Under the pieces are notes generated by a model that worked only from the letters and a program-made list of their open reading frames with translations, did no database searches and was not told the origin of the DNA. Positions 8,300-17,613 of a stretch of DNA of 64,000 nt are shown here, piece after piece (position 1 is the stretch's first letter; each line of letters starts with the position of its first letter). The DNA lies in assembly GCA_964582715.1 (NCBI GenBank), contig CAZOSM010000003.1:1-64000 (forward strand), read 5' to 3'. Both the position numbers and the translations under genes were made by a program. This DNA is from MFZZ01 sp964582715. Lineage in GTDB: Bacteria; Patescibacteriota; Microgenomatia; UBA1406; GWC2-37-13.

Positions 8300-9286
8300 T
8301 TATTGAATTCTCACACCCATTATATATGATGGGTCATGCTGCGCCGATATAATGAATTCGTCACCTTTATATACTTTTAACAAGTTTGAGGCTGCAATCT
8401 TTAAAACTCCATTAGGCGGGACATTTAAATTTTCAGCTATGGTAATGACTTTACCATTTTTAAAAGATAGCTGTACTTTTATTTTAGATCCTCCTATTGT
8501 CCCAATGTGTCCATCCTTGTTAAATTCTCCCGTATCTTTAGTATCTCCTGCAGCTACTTCAATCCTCTTGCATTCATAATCTCTATTAATTATTAAATGT
8601 AATCTTGATTGCTGATCTAGATAATAATTTATTCCTTTTATGGATATTGGAAACTGTATTTTTTTAATATCTGGATTATTAATGGGTACTGCGTATGGAT
8701 ATTTTCCATTGAATAGAATGCCACCACCAAACTCTTCCCTTTTAACTTTTTGCAAATCAACAAACTTTGTTCCAGGAGAAAAAATAAAAAGTTGCTTTGT
8801 AATGATCTCTTTAGGAAAATAATCAATAGTTACAGAATGGTAATCGATTCGAGCTCTTTCACTATTACTTACATTCATAACCACCATATTTTTGGGATAT
8901 ATATAACCAGAATAATATAACCAATCATGTAATGATTCTACTTCGTGATTATCTGGCCATCGTTCTTCTGCCATTTTATCTCCCAAAAAAATACTATCTT
9001 TATAGTATGATGAACCCCAATAATACCATTCCTGATCTGTATCATTTTGAATAAGTATCCTTGAATAGCTAGGCTCAAATTCTAATTGTTTAGACTTATT
9101 ATACTTATCCTTTATCTTACGATGCACTAACAATACATGATCAAGGAGTAATTGATTATGTAAGGGTATCAATACTCCTTCATAACATGACAACTGTACA
9201 TTTAATTGATATGTGAGACTAAATTCTGAAAAAGATGAAGGTTGAGCAATGGTCCTAATAATAGAAGGATTCCCAGGAATTAACAT
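8300..9286 (-). CDS. Unknown protein of the RiPP cluster, probably beta-rich
   Basis: I do not recognise the family. The 328 residues have no clear signal peptide or membrane helix. The alternating hydrophobic pattern and many aromatic residues suggest beta-sheet domains. The last 100 residues contain glycine turns (TIGGSK, VPPNGVLKI) as in a beta sandwich or fibronectin-like fold. There are two cysteines (in QLSCYEGV near the start and YECKRI near 240). It starts eight bases after the PqqD stop and ends one base before the phosphoesterase, so it belongs to the same transcript. It may be a dedicated modifying or binding protein. No function can be claimed from the sequence. Confidence 0.7.
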   Translation of the reverse strand: MLIPGNPSIIRTIAQPSSFSEFSLTYQLNVQLSCYEGVLIPLHNQLLLDHVLLVHRKIKDKYNKSKQLEFEPSYSRILIQNDTDQEWYYWGSSYYKDSIFLGDKMAEERWPDNHEVESLHDWLYYSGYIYPKNMVVMNVSNSERARIDYHSVTIDYFPKEIITKQLFIFSPGTKFVDLQKVKREEFGGGILFNGKYPYAVPINNPDIKKIQFPISIKGINYYLDQQSRLHLIINRDYECKRIEVAAGDTKDTGEFNKDGHIGTIGGSKIKVQLSFKNGKVITIAENLNVPPNGVLKIAASNLLKVYKGDEFIISAQHDPSYIMGVRIQ

Positions 9287-9293
9287 ATGCTAG

Positions 9294-9560
9294 CTATTCT
9301 ATGATTTTCTTTTTCCTCATTTTTCCGATGATAGATGTAACATCTTTTATTGCTTGTTCTCTCGACACTTTATATCTTTTCGTAAGAGCTTCTGCAATAT
9401 CTTGAAGACTATTTTTTTCTTGCAATTCTCTGAATATAAATGCTCCAGTTTCATTTAAGCTATGGAGGATAGACTTTTCTGGATCAAATAGGAAAGTTTC
9501 TTCTTCTACTTCTTGAATAATGAGATTGTGATTGATATCGATTTTGTTTGTAATTTTCAT
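9294..9560 (-). CDS. PqqD-family RiPP recognition element
   Basis: This 88-residue protein has the PqqD layout: two to three beta strands (about 14-34, including the FLFDPEKSILHSLNETG stretch) followed by three helices with the FIFRELQ and DIAEALTKRYKVS segments. PqqD-like domains bind leader peptides and present them to modification enzymes. Its natural partner in this window is the YxxPxL leader at the start of the Hint-fused protein at 2815-3378. It is the first gene of a tight leftward set with gaps of 7, 1 and 1 bases. A standalone PqqD-like protein with an HprK-like kinase is typical of lasso and related clusters. Confidence 0.9.
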   Translation of the reverse strand: MKITNKIDINHNLIIQEVEEETFLFDPEKSILHSLNETGAFIFRELQEKNSLQDIAEALTKRYKVSREQAIKDVTSIIGKMRKKKIIE

Positions 9561-9606
9561 AGCAGATTAATTAATTGGATACATTTTAACAGAGATAACA
9601 AAGTTT

Positions 9607-11322
9607 TTATATACCACACTGAATGTTCTCTCTTCCGCATAAATCTTTAAGTGATTTCATTTCTGTTGAATATGCACTGAATACATCATATTTTTTAATA
9701 TGTTTTAATAGCATTTCAGACGCCTTTAATTGTGATACGGAGTGTTTTTTAGCATAATAGGCATTGATTATAATGTCAGGTTCATGCGGTGCTAGTACCA
9801 TTGCCTTTTCTAAATACTGAGAAGCTATTTTAAATTCCTGTCTTTCTAAATACAAACTACCTATGAAAGATAACGCTGATGGATTTTCTGAATTTAGAGA
9901 AATATATTTTCTGATTATATAATTCGCCTCATTATCCTCATTTTGTTTTGATAAAAGCTCAATCCTTTTCCTGTATGCCTCATTGTTCAAAGGATATATA
10001 GTAAGTGCTTGACCATAATTACCATACGAATAAACAACTTGAGAAGCATATAAACCGATACATATAATTATCAAGATGCTTGAGGCACATAAAAAAATTA
10101 TTTTTTCTTTTATCAATATTTTCTCCTTATAGAAAAGGGCAGTGAATATAAACATAAGGATGAAAAAGAAGTAAAATCTTGAGTAAAAATTTAACTGGAA
10201 GAGAAAGAGCAAAAGAAAAAAACAGATAACGTAAGGTATATTATCAAAATCTTTTTTATGTAGAGTGTGGCGTGCTGAATAAACAATCAATATTACTAGG
10301 CATATAAATGATAGAAATCCTATTATCCCATTCTCTACTAAAATATCTAAAAATATATTATGACTAGTGCTAGTTAAGTAATCTAAATTTTCAGAATATC
10401 TTAGAGAGACAAAATTAAAATTGTAACTTCCAAAACCAAGTATAGGCCGATTTTTAAATGCGCTCCATGCTTGTTCATAGTAGCTCTCCCTTGTATTTAC
10501 TAGAGTTTTATGTTCAAAAGGTGCCCCCGAAAGATCTAAAAACTTATGTATTTCGGTCAAGCCGGGGATATATATATTTGTTTTTGTAGTAATAAAGAAT
10601 GAACCTAAGAATATACAAATAAGGATCAATATAATATTTGTTATTTTATTTTTATAATTCTGTTTCCAGTAAAAACTCAATAAAAATAGTATTAAAATAA
10701 TACTTACATAAGCAGACCGAAGGCTACTCCACATAATAAGTACTGACACCAGAGCCAAACTCATAATTATTATTGCTGATTTTCGTATTAGTAAACGTGA
10801 TAGTAATAGTCCCCATATTATGAGTGCAAAAGCTCCAATTGGATAATGATTTAAATATCCCGGATATTTATAAACTAATTGGTATGTATGATCGGGAATC
10901 AAATCTGGCAACCAATCTTTTGCTATAAACTGGAGAAATAAACTATATATAATCGTGATAAATGAAATAGTTAAAAAATAGGTAACAAAAAAATTTTTAA
11001 TTACAGTACGGTTATTAAATATAAATATAAAAAGTAAGAAACTAGCAACATAGAATAGCTGATGTTCAAATGCTATCTGCTTATTTATAGCAACTATCGT
11101 TGATACTGCCGTACAAATATTAAATACGATAAAGATAATGGTAATAAGCAAAGGAAATTTAATACGTTTTTTATCGAATATATGTGTAGTTAAGAGTAAA
11201 GGAGGAAAAATAATTATAAAATAAAGCAACAATTTCCTATCTAACACTAAGCCCCACACTTCACTCAAGACTAAGATTGTCAAAAAAAAATAAAATAAAA
11301 TTACTCGAGTCTTTTCTATCAT
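9607..11322 (-). CDS. O-antigen ligase/polymerase-like membrane protein with TPR tail
   Basis: About twelve hydrophobic segments span residues 1-440. A large external loop lies near 240-320, and the SGAPFEHKTLVNTRESYYEQAW region with GFGSYNF after it fits the Wzy_C/O-antigen ligase family. The last 130 residues are TPR-like (YPLNNEAYRKRIELL and SLYLERQEFKIASQYLEKA). Such proteins join or polymerise surface glycans or glycosylate proteins at the membrane. It lies 46 bases upstream of PqqD on the same strand and may share its transcript, but similar genes also occur alone in this lineage. Role in the peptide pathway is doubtful. Confidence 0.8.
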   Translation of the reverse strand: MIEKTRVILFYFFLTILVLSEVWGLVLDRKLLLYFIIIFPPLLLTTHIFDKKRIKFPLLITIIFIVFNICTAVSTIVAINKQIAFEHQLFYVASFLLFIFIFNNRTVIKNFFVTYFLTISFITIIYSLFLQFIAKDWLPDLIPDHTYQLVYKYPGYLNHYPIGAFALIIWGLLLSRLLIRKSAIIIMSLALVSVLIMWSSLRSAYVSIILILFLLSFYWKQNYKNKITNIILILICIFLGSFFITTKTNIYIPGLTEIHKFLDLSGAPFEHKTLVNTRESYYEQAWSAFKNRPILGFGSYNFNFVSLRYSENLDYLTSTSHNIFLDILVENGIIGFLSFICLVILIVYSARHTLHKKDFDNIPYVICFFLLLFLFQLNFYSRFYFFFILMFIFTALFYKEKILIKEKIIFLCASSILIIICIGLYASQVVYSYGNYGQALTIYPLNNEAYRKRIELLSKQNEDNEANYIIRKYISLNSENPSALSFIGSLYLERQEFKIASQYLEKAMVLAPHEPDIIINAYYAKKHSVSQLKASEMLLKHIKKYDVFSAYSTEMKSLKDLCGRENIQCGI

Positions 11323-11377
11323 ATATTTACAAAATAATGTAGAATAATTATAACTATAGCTACTATTAAAAAAGCAA

Positions 11378-13948
11378 ATGAGTTTGACTTATTATTACTC
11401 TATCATTAATAAATTTATAATCATCTTTCTCTTTGTTATTACCTTCTTCTTATTACCTCAGTCAGTTCAAGCTCAAGGTGACTGTGTGTATGGCTATCCT
11501 CGAACATCTCAGACAGTAATCCTCCGTGACGACCAAGGCAGACATTGGGGTCAGGGAATAAGCTGTATTCCTGCTGAAAGACAACAGGGACGTATTGTAA
11601 GGGCAAATGTTGCTAACAATTATTTAGATTCTCATGAAAATGGCATCCTCCCATCTTGTGATAGTGGAGATGGAGTTGGAGGTGGTGGGTATAGGATTAG
11701 AACTTTCCGTTGTCCGATCAACCCTTCTATGCGTATGATATTTGATGTTCAAACCCCTTCTGGATATTCATGTTCAAATGTTACATGGTCTTTAGTTTCA
11801 CGTGAATCAGATTCTGGATTTCCACCAGGTACAGTCATTATGACTGGTGCGGGCTGTCGTGTGAGCGTTCCACCACCAGCAAGTGATCATGCTACACAAG
11901 TAATAGTCACTATGAATGAAGAACTAGAAGATCCTCTACGCATAGCATATCAATGTAATGCGAACCAGACTGTCACATTAAATTGGGAATCACGGGCAGG
12001 TGCTGCTGACTATGCTTGGAGGTTGGACAATCAAGGGAGTATCAATAATGCTTCTATATACGATTGGTATAACTCAGCAAATGACCAATCTGGCTTTACA
12101 ACTAATACTTCTACAACTGTTCCAATTCAGTATGACACCAGATATCAATGGGCAATTACAGCAAGTAGAGTTGCGGGATCCCATTCTACCGCCGATTCTT
12201 GGTCTTCACAATTTTTTTGCCCTGGACCTACTCCTACGCCGTATGTAAATATACGTACTCGTAATACTGGTGGTCAACCTGTAAATGTAGACCAGATGTC
12301 TTTTAGTTTTGGTAATTGTCCTGGTTGGAATATTTGTTTTTCCACTCCCTCGTCTGGAGGTGAGCTCAGTTATTATTCTGCTTATGGATATAACAGAAAT
12401 CCAGGTGGAGCAGGTATTCGCTTAAAATCAAACCAAGCTATTATTGGTATTACACCCGCACCTGGAGGAGGATCATTACAGACAAGAAGCAATGATGGTG
12501 GTGTAACAGTATGGCATAATTATTGGTGGCCATCATTCCCAGCTTCAAGTAGTCATGACGTTACATTTATCATAGCAACTCATACACCAATACCTCCAAC
12601 CCCAACAAATACCAATACTCCCACCCCAACACCATTCTGTTCTGATTCAGATGGAGGAAACCAACCAAATACCTCTGGTACTACCACAGTTGGTTGGCCA
12701 GCAAATAACTCTCTCTCTGATTCATGTAGTGGCTCAACACTCACAGAATACTACTGTAGTGGAAGTACTCGTACAAGCACTAACCATAACTGCCCGTACG
12801 GCTGCTCTGCAGGCCGTTGTAACCCACCGCCACCAGATATCGTATTCCCATCTCCACCTACCGATCCAGTTACTAGAAACCCTTCTACAGGAAGATATGT
12901 GATACGATACTGTAATGACGGCCCGGGTAACCTGGTTGGCACGTTCACTATTGAAGTACGGAATTTAGTAAATGGACAAGTAAGAAATATTACCCGCACT
13001 AATCTTACCAATGGACAATGTATTACAGATACCTCTATTACCTGTTCTCAAATGGGTGACACATTTGGAGGTATGCCATGTAATGAAAATTCTGAAATAC
13101 AAGTTACTTTAGATATTAATAATGACATTAATGAAGGAACAAGCGGCGGTGAGAATAATAACCAAGAAACCTTTGTTTTTAATGCGGTTGCCTCTGAACC
13201 ATTTTATAAACTACGTGATGCCTCATTACACAGACAAGGACTGATTGATGTTGGTATTTCTTCACCATTACAGGCATACGATTCATCAGACAATACACAG
13301 CAATTCCTCATTATAGGAGCAGCAGGAGTTACTACCAGTACTGATCAGATGAGAGTCATCTCGGGTACAGGTAAAGTTTCTAATAATAACTTTAGAAAGG
13401 AAAATTATACAAATACTATAATTGATACTGGAACCTATGGATACTTAACCAACCTCACCAGTTTTAGAGAGTATATCAATGCACAAAAGGAAGTTAAAAC
13501 TGTGACAGCGTATAACGCGACTCAGATAAATGAAGCAGGAGTGTATTATCGAAATGGAGATCTAACCATTGGTTCAAACTTGGCTGCAGGTGGAGCTTCT
13601 ACATTTGTCCTTTTTGTTGAAGGTAACGTGACAATAAATACCTCTACATTTGGAACAGCAACTTCTTCAATCGCGCTTATTTCAACTGGAACTATTACTC
13701 TTAGCTCATCTGTCTCAGAAGTAAATGCAATTCTTATTGGAAATAATATAGTTCTCGGGAATGCCCCTCCCGGCAGTACCCTTAAAATTAACGGAAATCT
13801 TATTTCCAACACCTATATCGATATACCAAGAGAGGTTGCCTCAAATCCTCAGCGACCAAATGTATTTATTGTGTTTAATCCCCGAATGTACCTAAACCTG
13901 CTTCCTTACTTATCTGACATCGTTCTTGAAGGAAGACAAGTACAATAA
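11378..13948 (+). CDS. Large secreted multidomain protein with Pro/Thr linker
   Basis: An N-terminal signal peptide ends near VQAQG (about residue 32). Residues 33-400 are a Cys-containing beta-rich region with repeated CNANQTVTLNW-type strands that could be fibronectin-like. A Pro/Thr spacer follows at about 405-425. A Cys-rich segment and a CARDB-like stretch (CNDGPGNLVGTFTIEV, about 510-600) come next. The last 230 residues are rich in Val, Ile, Thr and Asn turns and look like a right-handed beta helix. There is no C-terminal anchor, so the protein is probably secreted or held by partners. The glycan polymerase-like gene starts four bases after its stop. Function is unknown; surface or adhesion roles are plausible. 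Confidence 0.8.
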   Translation: MSLTYYYSIINKFIIIFLFVITFFLLPQSVQAQGDCVYGYPRTSQTVILRDDQGRHWGQGISCIPAERQQGRIVRANVANNYLDSHENGILPSCDSGDGVGGGGYRIRTFRCPINPSMRMIFDVQTPSGYSCSNVTWSLVSRESDSGFPPGTVIMTGAGCRVSVPPPASDHATQVIVTMNEELEDPLRIAYQCNANQTVTLNWESRAGAADYAWRLDNQGSINNASIYDWYNSANDQSGFTTNTSTTVPIQYDTRYQWAITASRVAGSHSTADSWSSQFFCPGPTPTPYVNIRTRNTGGQPVNVDQMSFSFGNCPGWNICFSTPSSGGELSYYSAYGYNRNPGGAGIRLKSNQAIIGITPAPGGGSLQTRSNDGGVTVWHNYWWPSFPASSSHDVTFIIATHTPIPPTPTNTNTPTPTPFCSDSDGGNQPNTSGTTTVGWPANNSLSDSCSGSTLTEYYCSGSTRTSTNHNCPYGCSAGRCNPPPPDIVFPSPPTDPVTRNPSTGRYVIRYCNDGPGNLVGTFTIEVRNLVNGQVRNITRTNLTNGQCITDTSITCSQMGDTFGGMPCNENSEIQVTLDINNDINEGTSGGENNNQETFVFNAVASEPFYKLRDASLHRQGLIDVGISSPLQAYDSSDNTQQFLIIGAAGVTTSTDQMRVISGTGKVSNNNFRKENYTNTIIDTGTYGYLTNLTSFREYINAQKEVKTVTAYNATQINEAGVYYRNGDLTIGSNLAAGGASTFVLFVEGNVTINTSTFGTATSSIALISTGTITLSSSVSEVNAILIGNNIVLGNAPPGSTLKINGNLISNTYIDIPREVASNPQRPNVFIVFNPRMYLNLLPYLSDIVLEGRQVQ

Positions 13949-13952
13949 AGGT

Positions 13953-15131
13953 ATGAAGATAACAAAGTGGATAGTATATCTCTTGATCTTTTTACTACCT
14001 GTTCAACTCGGTAAACATTTCTTCCTCCCCTTTTCATATCTATCTGGTGTGCGTATCGACTATTTATCGATAACTATCTACTTAACGGATCTATTAATCA
14101 TGATACTTCTTCTTATGTCATTAAAGAGGATTAAAGTTAAACTTTCAAAAAAACTACTAATCCTTTTTGTCATAATTGGTATCAACTTTCTTTTTTCTCT
14201 TTCTCCGTTTATAAGTATCTATAAAGTATTAAAAATCATACTCCTCTATAGTTTAGTTTATATATTGAAGGAGAAACTTAATCTAAAGTATGTTCTTATT
14301 GCCTTAGTAAGCTCAGCATTCCTTCAATTGAGTTTAGTTATCTATCAACTAACACAACAGCAGGCTTTACAAGGTATTGCTTATTTATTAGGTGAACGAT
14401 ACTTTACGATATCTACCCCAGGCATAGCAAAAATTGCGATACAGGGAGTTGAGGTTTTGCGAGGCTATGGAACCTTTTCTCATCCAAACTCAATGGGAGG
14501 TTTCTTTCTCCTTTTATATACCTGGATTATGTTTGAGAAAAAAACTCATAACTATCCACTGCTCAAATACTCCTTTATTATCATTTCTTCACTCCTTATT
14601 TTTCTATCATTTTCAAAGATAGCGATAGTTGGATATTTATTAATCAACATATATTACGTTACAAGACAGATATCTTGCAGATTATGTCGGGTCGGTAGAA
14701 TTAGTGGATTACTTATATTAAGTTTGCTCTTTATAACAGCACAAGGAGATCCGTTCAGTCTTGAAAAAAGGATTTATTTATTACAAAATGCTTGGCACAC
14801 AATTCTTCAATACCCTCTTCGAGGAACAGGCTTGGGAGCTTATTTAGTTGCACAAACTCAGTTTCCTATTCCTTATTCATACATGTTCTTTCAGCCGGTG
14901 CATAATATATTTTTACTCCTGATTGCAGAAATTGGTATTTTTCAAAGTGGATTTATCTTCTATAACTTATACATGCTGGTTAGAAAATATCTTGTTTCAC
15001 AGATAGGATTAACTCTTTTGTTTGTTATTTGTTTTACTGGTTTTTTCGACCATTACTGGCTTACCCTTCAACAAAATATAATTCTTATACCCGTGGTTTT
15101 TGGTCTTGTAGCGCATCAAAAATGGAGTTAA
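13953..15131 (+). CDS. O-antigen ligase-like polytopic membrane protein
   Basis: The 392-residue product has about ten hydrophobic helices and the Wzy_C signature pattern: an RGYGTFSHPNSMGGF loop near residue 185 and a conserved YPLRGTGLGAYL stretch near 290 followed by PVHNIFLLLIAEIG. These are the usual ligase/polymerase landmarks (Arg in the loop, His in HN). I chose the ATG at 13953 because the longer frame from 13926 overlaps the previous gene and adds only charged residues. It probably handles lipid-linked glycans for attachment to surface polymer or protein, possibly to the secreted protein just upstream. Confidence 0.82.
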   Translation: MKITKWIVYLLIFLLPVQLGKHFFLPFSYLSGVRIDYLSITIYLTDLLIMILLLMSLKRIKVKLSKKLLILFVIIGINFLFSLSPFISIYKVLKIILLYSLVYILKEKLNLKYVLIALVSSAFLQLSLVIYQLTQQQALQGIAYLLGERYFTISTPGIAKIAIQGVEVLRGYGTFSHPNSMGGFFLLLYTWIMFEKKTHNYPLLKYSFIIISSLLIFLSFSKIAIVGYLLINIYYVTRQISCRLCRVGRISGLLILSLLFITAQGDPFSLEKRIYLLQNAWHTILQYPLRGTGLGAYLVAQTQFPIPYSYMFFQPVHNIFLLLIAEIGIFQSGFIFYNLYMLVRKYLVSQIGLTLLFVICFTGFFDHYWLTLQQNIILIPVVFGLVAHQKWS

Positions 15132-15155
15132 ATATGTTACAATACTTGTTACTCA

Positions 15156-15226
15156 TGCGGGATCGTCTAATGGTAGGACAACGGACTCTGAATCCGTTTA
15201 TCTTGGTTCGAATCCAGGTCCCGCAG
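15156..15226 (+). tRNA. tRNA-Gln (anticodon CTG)
   Basis: The cloverleaf folds fully. The acceptor stem TGCGGGA pairs with TCCCGCA, T8 follows, and the D stem is GTCT/GGAC. The anticodon stem ACGGA/TCCGT encloses loop CTCTGAA with anticodon CTG. The T stem CTTGG/CCAGG encloses TTCGAAT. The U1-A72 pair and discriminator G73 are typical of tRNA-Gln. CCA is not encoded; CAC follows instead. The peptidase gene begins nine bases later. Confidence 0.95.
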
Positions 15227-15234
15227 CACATACT

Positions 15235-16257
15235 ATGAATAATACTCTTACTGCATTAACCGGAGTCAAAGTCGGACACTCTACACATTTAGATAAACTG
15301 ACAGGGTGCACCGTTATACTTTTTGATAAGCCCTACCCCGTTGCTTATAAAGCATATGGCGGAGGTTGCGGAACATTTAATACCGATATGCTCCGGAACG
15401 GGATGTCCTTTTACAAAAGACATGGCCTTTTTATTGCCGGTGGCAGTATGACTGGCCTTATGAGTGCCACAGAAATTATGCAGGCAATGATTAAAGAGAA
15501 AATAGGATTTCGAGATCAAAATATTATTAATCCAGCTATTAGTGGTGCAATTGTTTTTGATCTTGGCACCAGAATTGGACAGTATGACCCAGCTTATGGG
15601 AAAGAGGCTTTTTATAATGCAACAAACAACCCTGTTGAAAATGGAAATGTTGGTGCAGGGACTGGCACGGCTGTTGGTAAATTTCAATATATAGAAAACG
15701 GTACTAAAAATGCTGGGATGAAAGCCGGTGTAGGCTCTTCTTGTATTAGACTTGATAACGGAATAATAGTTGCCGCCCTTTCTGTTGTAAATGCAGTCGG
15801 GAATGTGGTCAAGCAGGATGGCTCTATTCTAGCTGGTAATCGAGATGAGAATCACAAATTTAGATCTTTTGAAGATACGACTTCATTTGTCACGGAATCT
15901 ACTTCTAACACCACTATAACTGTCGTTGGTATAAATGTGGATCTCAAAAACCGCGAGAACTATGAACGTGTTGCTCATGTTGCCTCTCATGGGCAGGTAC
16001 GGGCAATCAACCCGGTACACACATCTGTTGATGGAGATACTGTTTTTGTTTTTTCTACAGAAGAAATCAAGGAACCATTAAATGATAAAGGTTCTGACTT
16101 TGAAGGGGAGGATTGGCCTGACTTTGCCGTTGACATTATCGGACAAACTGCAGCAAAAGCTGTACAGGAGAGTATTTATTCTGCATGTTATTCTGCTCAA
16201 AGCATCTCTTTTGAGGAAGGATATAAAAGAGTTATCCCTTCATGTAACGAATATTAA
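15235..16257 (+). CDS. P1 family (S58) peptidase
   Basis: The product matches the DmpA/P1 family of self-cleaving N-terminal nucleophile hydrolases, including aminopeptidases and nylon-oligomer hydrolases. Visible signatures are the N-terminal LTGVKVGHSTH block, GGGCGTFNT near residue 43, VGAGTGTAVGKF at about 138-149 and the AGVGSSCIRL then VVNAVGN region at about 163-194. The length of 340 residues is normal. There is no signal peptide, so it acts in the cytoplasm. It directly follows tRNA-Gln. The family is clear; the natural substrate is not. Confidence 0.9.
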   Translation: MNNTLTALTGVKVGHSTHLDKLTGCTVILFDKPYPVAYKAYGGGCGTFNTDMLRNGMSFYKRHGLFIAGGSMTGLMSATEIMQAMIKEKIGFRDQNIINPAISGAIVFDLGTRIGQYDPAYGKEAFYNATNNPVENGNVGAGTGTAVGKFQYIENGTKNAGMKAGVGSSCIRLDNGIIVAALSVVNAVGNVVKQDGSILAGNRDENHKFRSFEDTTSFVTESTSNTTITVVGINVDLKNRENYERVAHVASHGQVRAINPVHTSVDGDTVFVFSTEEIKEPLNDKGSDFEGEDWPDFAVDIIGQTAAKAVQESIYSACYSAQSISFEEGYKRVIPSCNEY

Positions 16258-16276
16258 GCGTATGCTACAATAAAGT

Positions 16277-16384
16277 ATGGCAACAAAACAGAAACCAATG
16301 ATACAGCCAGGATGCTTTACGATGTTTCTTATGTTTATCGGAGTGGCACTCGTATCTGGAGTGATAGTTGCTCAATTTATATGA
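16277..16384 (+). CDS. Small single-helix membrane protein (35 aa)
   Basis: An ATG at 16277 opens a 35-residue frame with a polar start (MATKQKPMIQPG) and one hydrophobic helix (about 13-34), ending at TGA. It lies in the otherwise empty gap between the peptidase and the convergent hydrolase. Composition and topology look like a genuine small membrane protein, but there is no clear ribosome site and the family is unknown. Confidence 0.45.
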   Translation: MATKQKPMIQPGCFTMFLMFIGVALVSGVIVAQFI

Positions 16385-16441
16385 ATGTTTTCTTCATTTA
16401 GTGATAATTGAGGAAAACTTAAACAATTTCTTACAGCCTAA

Positions 16442-17542
16442 CTACTTCAAATGCTTATCATAAAATGATACAGTATTAACCATTGCTTCATTGAAGTCTG
16501 GCGGAGAGATATTATGTCCTCCAGATTGATACTCATGAATTTCATAAGGAACATTAGCATTATCTAAATAATCAGCTAAATCTCGACTATAGCCAATATT
16601 CACCACATCATCGTTCACTGCATGGTTAAGCTGAACTGCCCCCTGAAAATCTGACAGATAGGTTACTGGTGCCATCTGTTGCCAGAATGGTTTACTTAGG
16701 TCGGGTTCTCCATGTATGTCTCGCATTCTTTGTCGTGTTTGTGTTCTCTGAGAATCTTGGGGAGGTCTCTGGTAACTACTATCTTGAATTCCATACTTTT
16801 GCATATCTTCGTACGTATATACAGCCCCTGCCCATACTACTCCTGCTCGAATTTCTGGCTTTACAGCCATTGCTCGTAATGTAACATTGCCAGCCATACT
16901 ATGTCCCCAAAGGCCAACTTTATCTGGATTGACAAAATCTGATTCTTGAAGAGCTGCTCTAGCATTTAATACATCTATCACATAATCTGCTGAGTAATAT
17001 CCTCCGCCAGGCGTCCCTTCAGAGTTACCGTGCCCTCTCAGATCAATCTTAAAAACGACATATCCACTACTTGCTAAATAATCTACATAGTCATAGTACT
17101 GTTGTGCAGTTTGATATTGAGACGGAGGGATATAACCATGAATAAACACTATTGCTGGAAATCCATTTTTTGGTTCTTCTTCAGTTGGAATCGTAAGGAG
17201 GCCATTTACTTGATATCCATCAGAATTGTAACTCGTTAGGTAGGCTGTGTAGTTTGCGCCCTGATACTGAACTGACCTTTCACCCAGCTCACTTTCATAA
17301 CTGCGTTCTCGTAAATAAGGAATAGTAATTTCAGCAAAAGGTAACGGCGTTGGAGTGGCTGAGGGTATAAGGCTATTTTCTTTACCTTTTGGAAGAATAG
17401 ACTGGACTGCATTATCAGTTGCTTGAGTAAAATAAATAATTACTGTAACAATACATGCAATAAAAATACCACCAATTATCCACTGGCTATTCCGTTTTGG
17501 CTTATCATCAACAGGCATCTGCTGACTTTCCATTTCTTCCAT
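16442..17542 (-). CDS. Membrane-anchored alpha/beta hydrolase (peptidase S9-like)
   Basis: One N-terminal helix (about 21-41) anchors a 320-residue alpha/beta hydrolase facing outward. The nucleophile elbow GHSMAG, the oxyanion region FIHGYIPP, RGHGNSEG and a C-terminal His in SGGHN complete a Ser-Asp-His triad arrangement as in acylaminoacyl peptidase or dienelactone hydrolase relatives. An Ala/Pro/Thr-rich spacer (about 48-70) follows the helix. It is a paralogue of the hydrolase at 19371-20417, sharing FIHGYIPPSQY/FNHGYIPPSEY and the RGHGNSEG stretch. A second ATG at 17533 would also work as the start. Substrate unknown. Confidence 0.88.
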   Translation of the reverse strand: MEEMESQQMPVDDKPKRNSQWIIGGIFIACIVTVIIYFTQATDNAVQSILPKGKENSLIPSATPTPLPFAEITIPYLRERSYESELGERSVQYQGANYTAYLTSYNSDGYQVNGLLTIPTEEEPKNGFPAIVFIHGYIPPSQYQTAQQYYDYVDYLASSGYVVFKIDLRGHGNSEGTPGGGYYSADYVIDVLNARAALQESDFVNPDKVGLWGHSMAGNVTLRAMAVKPEIRAGVVWAGAVYTYEDMQKYGIQDSSYQRPPQDSQRTQTRQRMRDIHGEPDLSKPFWQQMAPVTYLSDFQGAVQLNHAVNDDVVNIGYSRDLADYLDNANVPYEIHEYQSGGHNISPPDFNEAMVNTVSFYDKHLK

Positions 17543-17613
17543 GAAGAAAGTATACGCGATGATTTATTAAAATTGAGATAGAATTCTTACTATTGATACG
17601 TATACTATTACTA

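Noticed and set aside
70..9560. A standard lasso peptide cluster
   Set aside because: The leader motif, PqqD and HprK-like proteins fit, but there is no asparagine synthetase-type cyclase (the PP-loop protein is QueC-like) and no transglutaminase-like leader peptidase; YcaO and SagB do not belong to lasso clusters.
12000..13812. Several 80-90 residue frames inside the large secreted protein gene
   Set aside because: They overlap the 856-residue frame, which has a signal peptide and recognisable domain style; the short ones are shadows.
15157..15228. Alternative tRNA boundaries starting at G15157
   Set aside because: That register leaves only one base between acceptor and D stem and no T8; starting at T15156 gives a full cloverleaf with G73.
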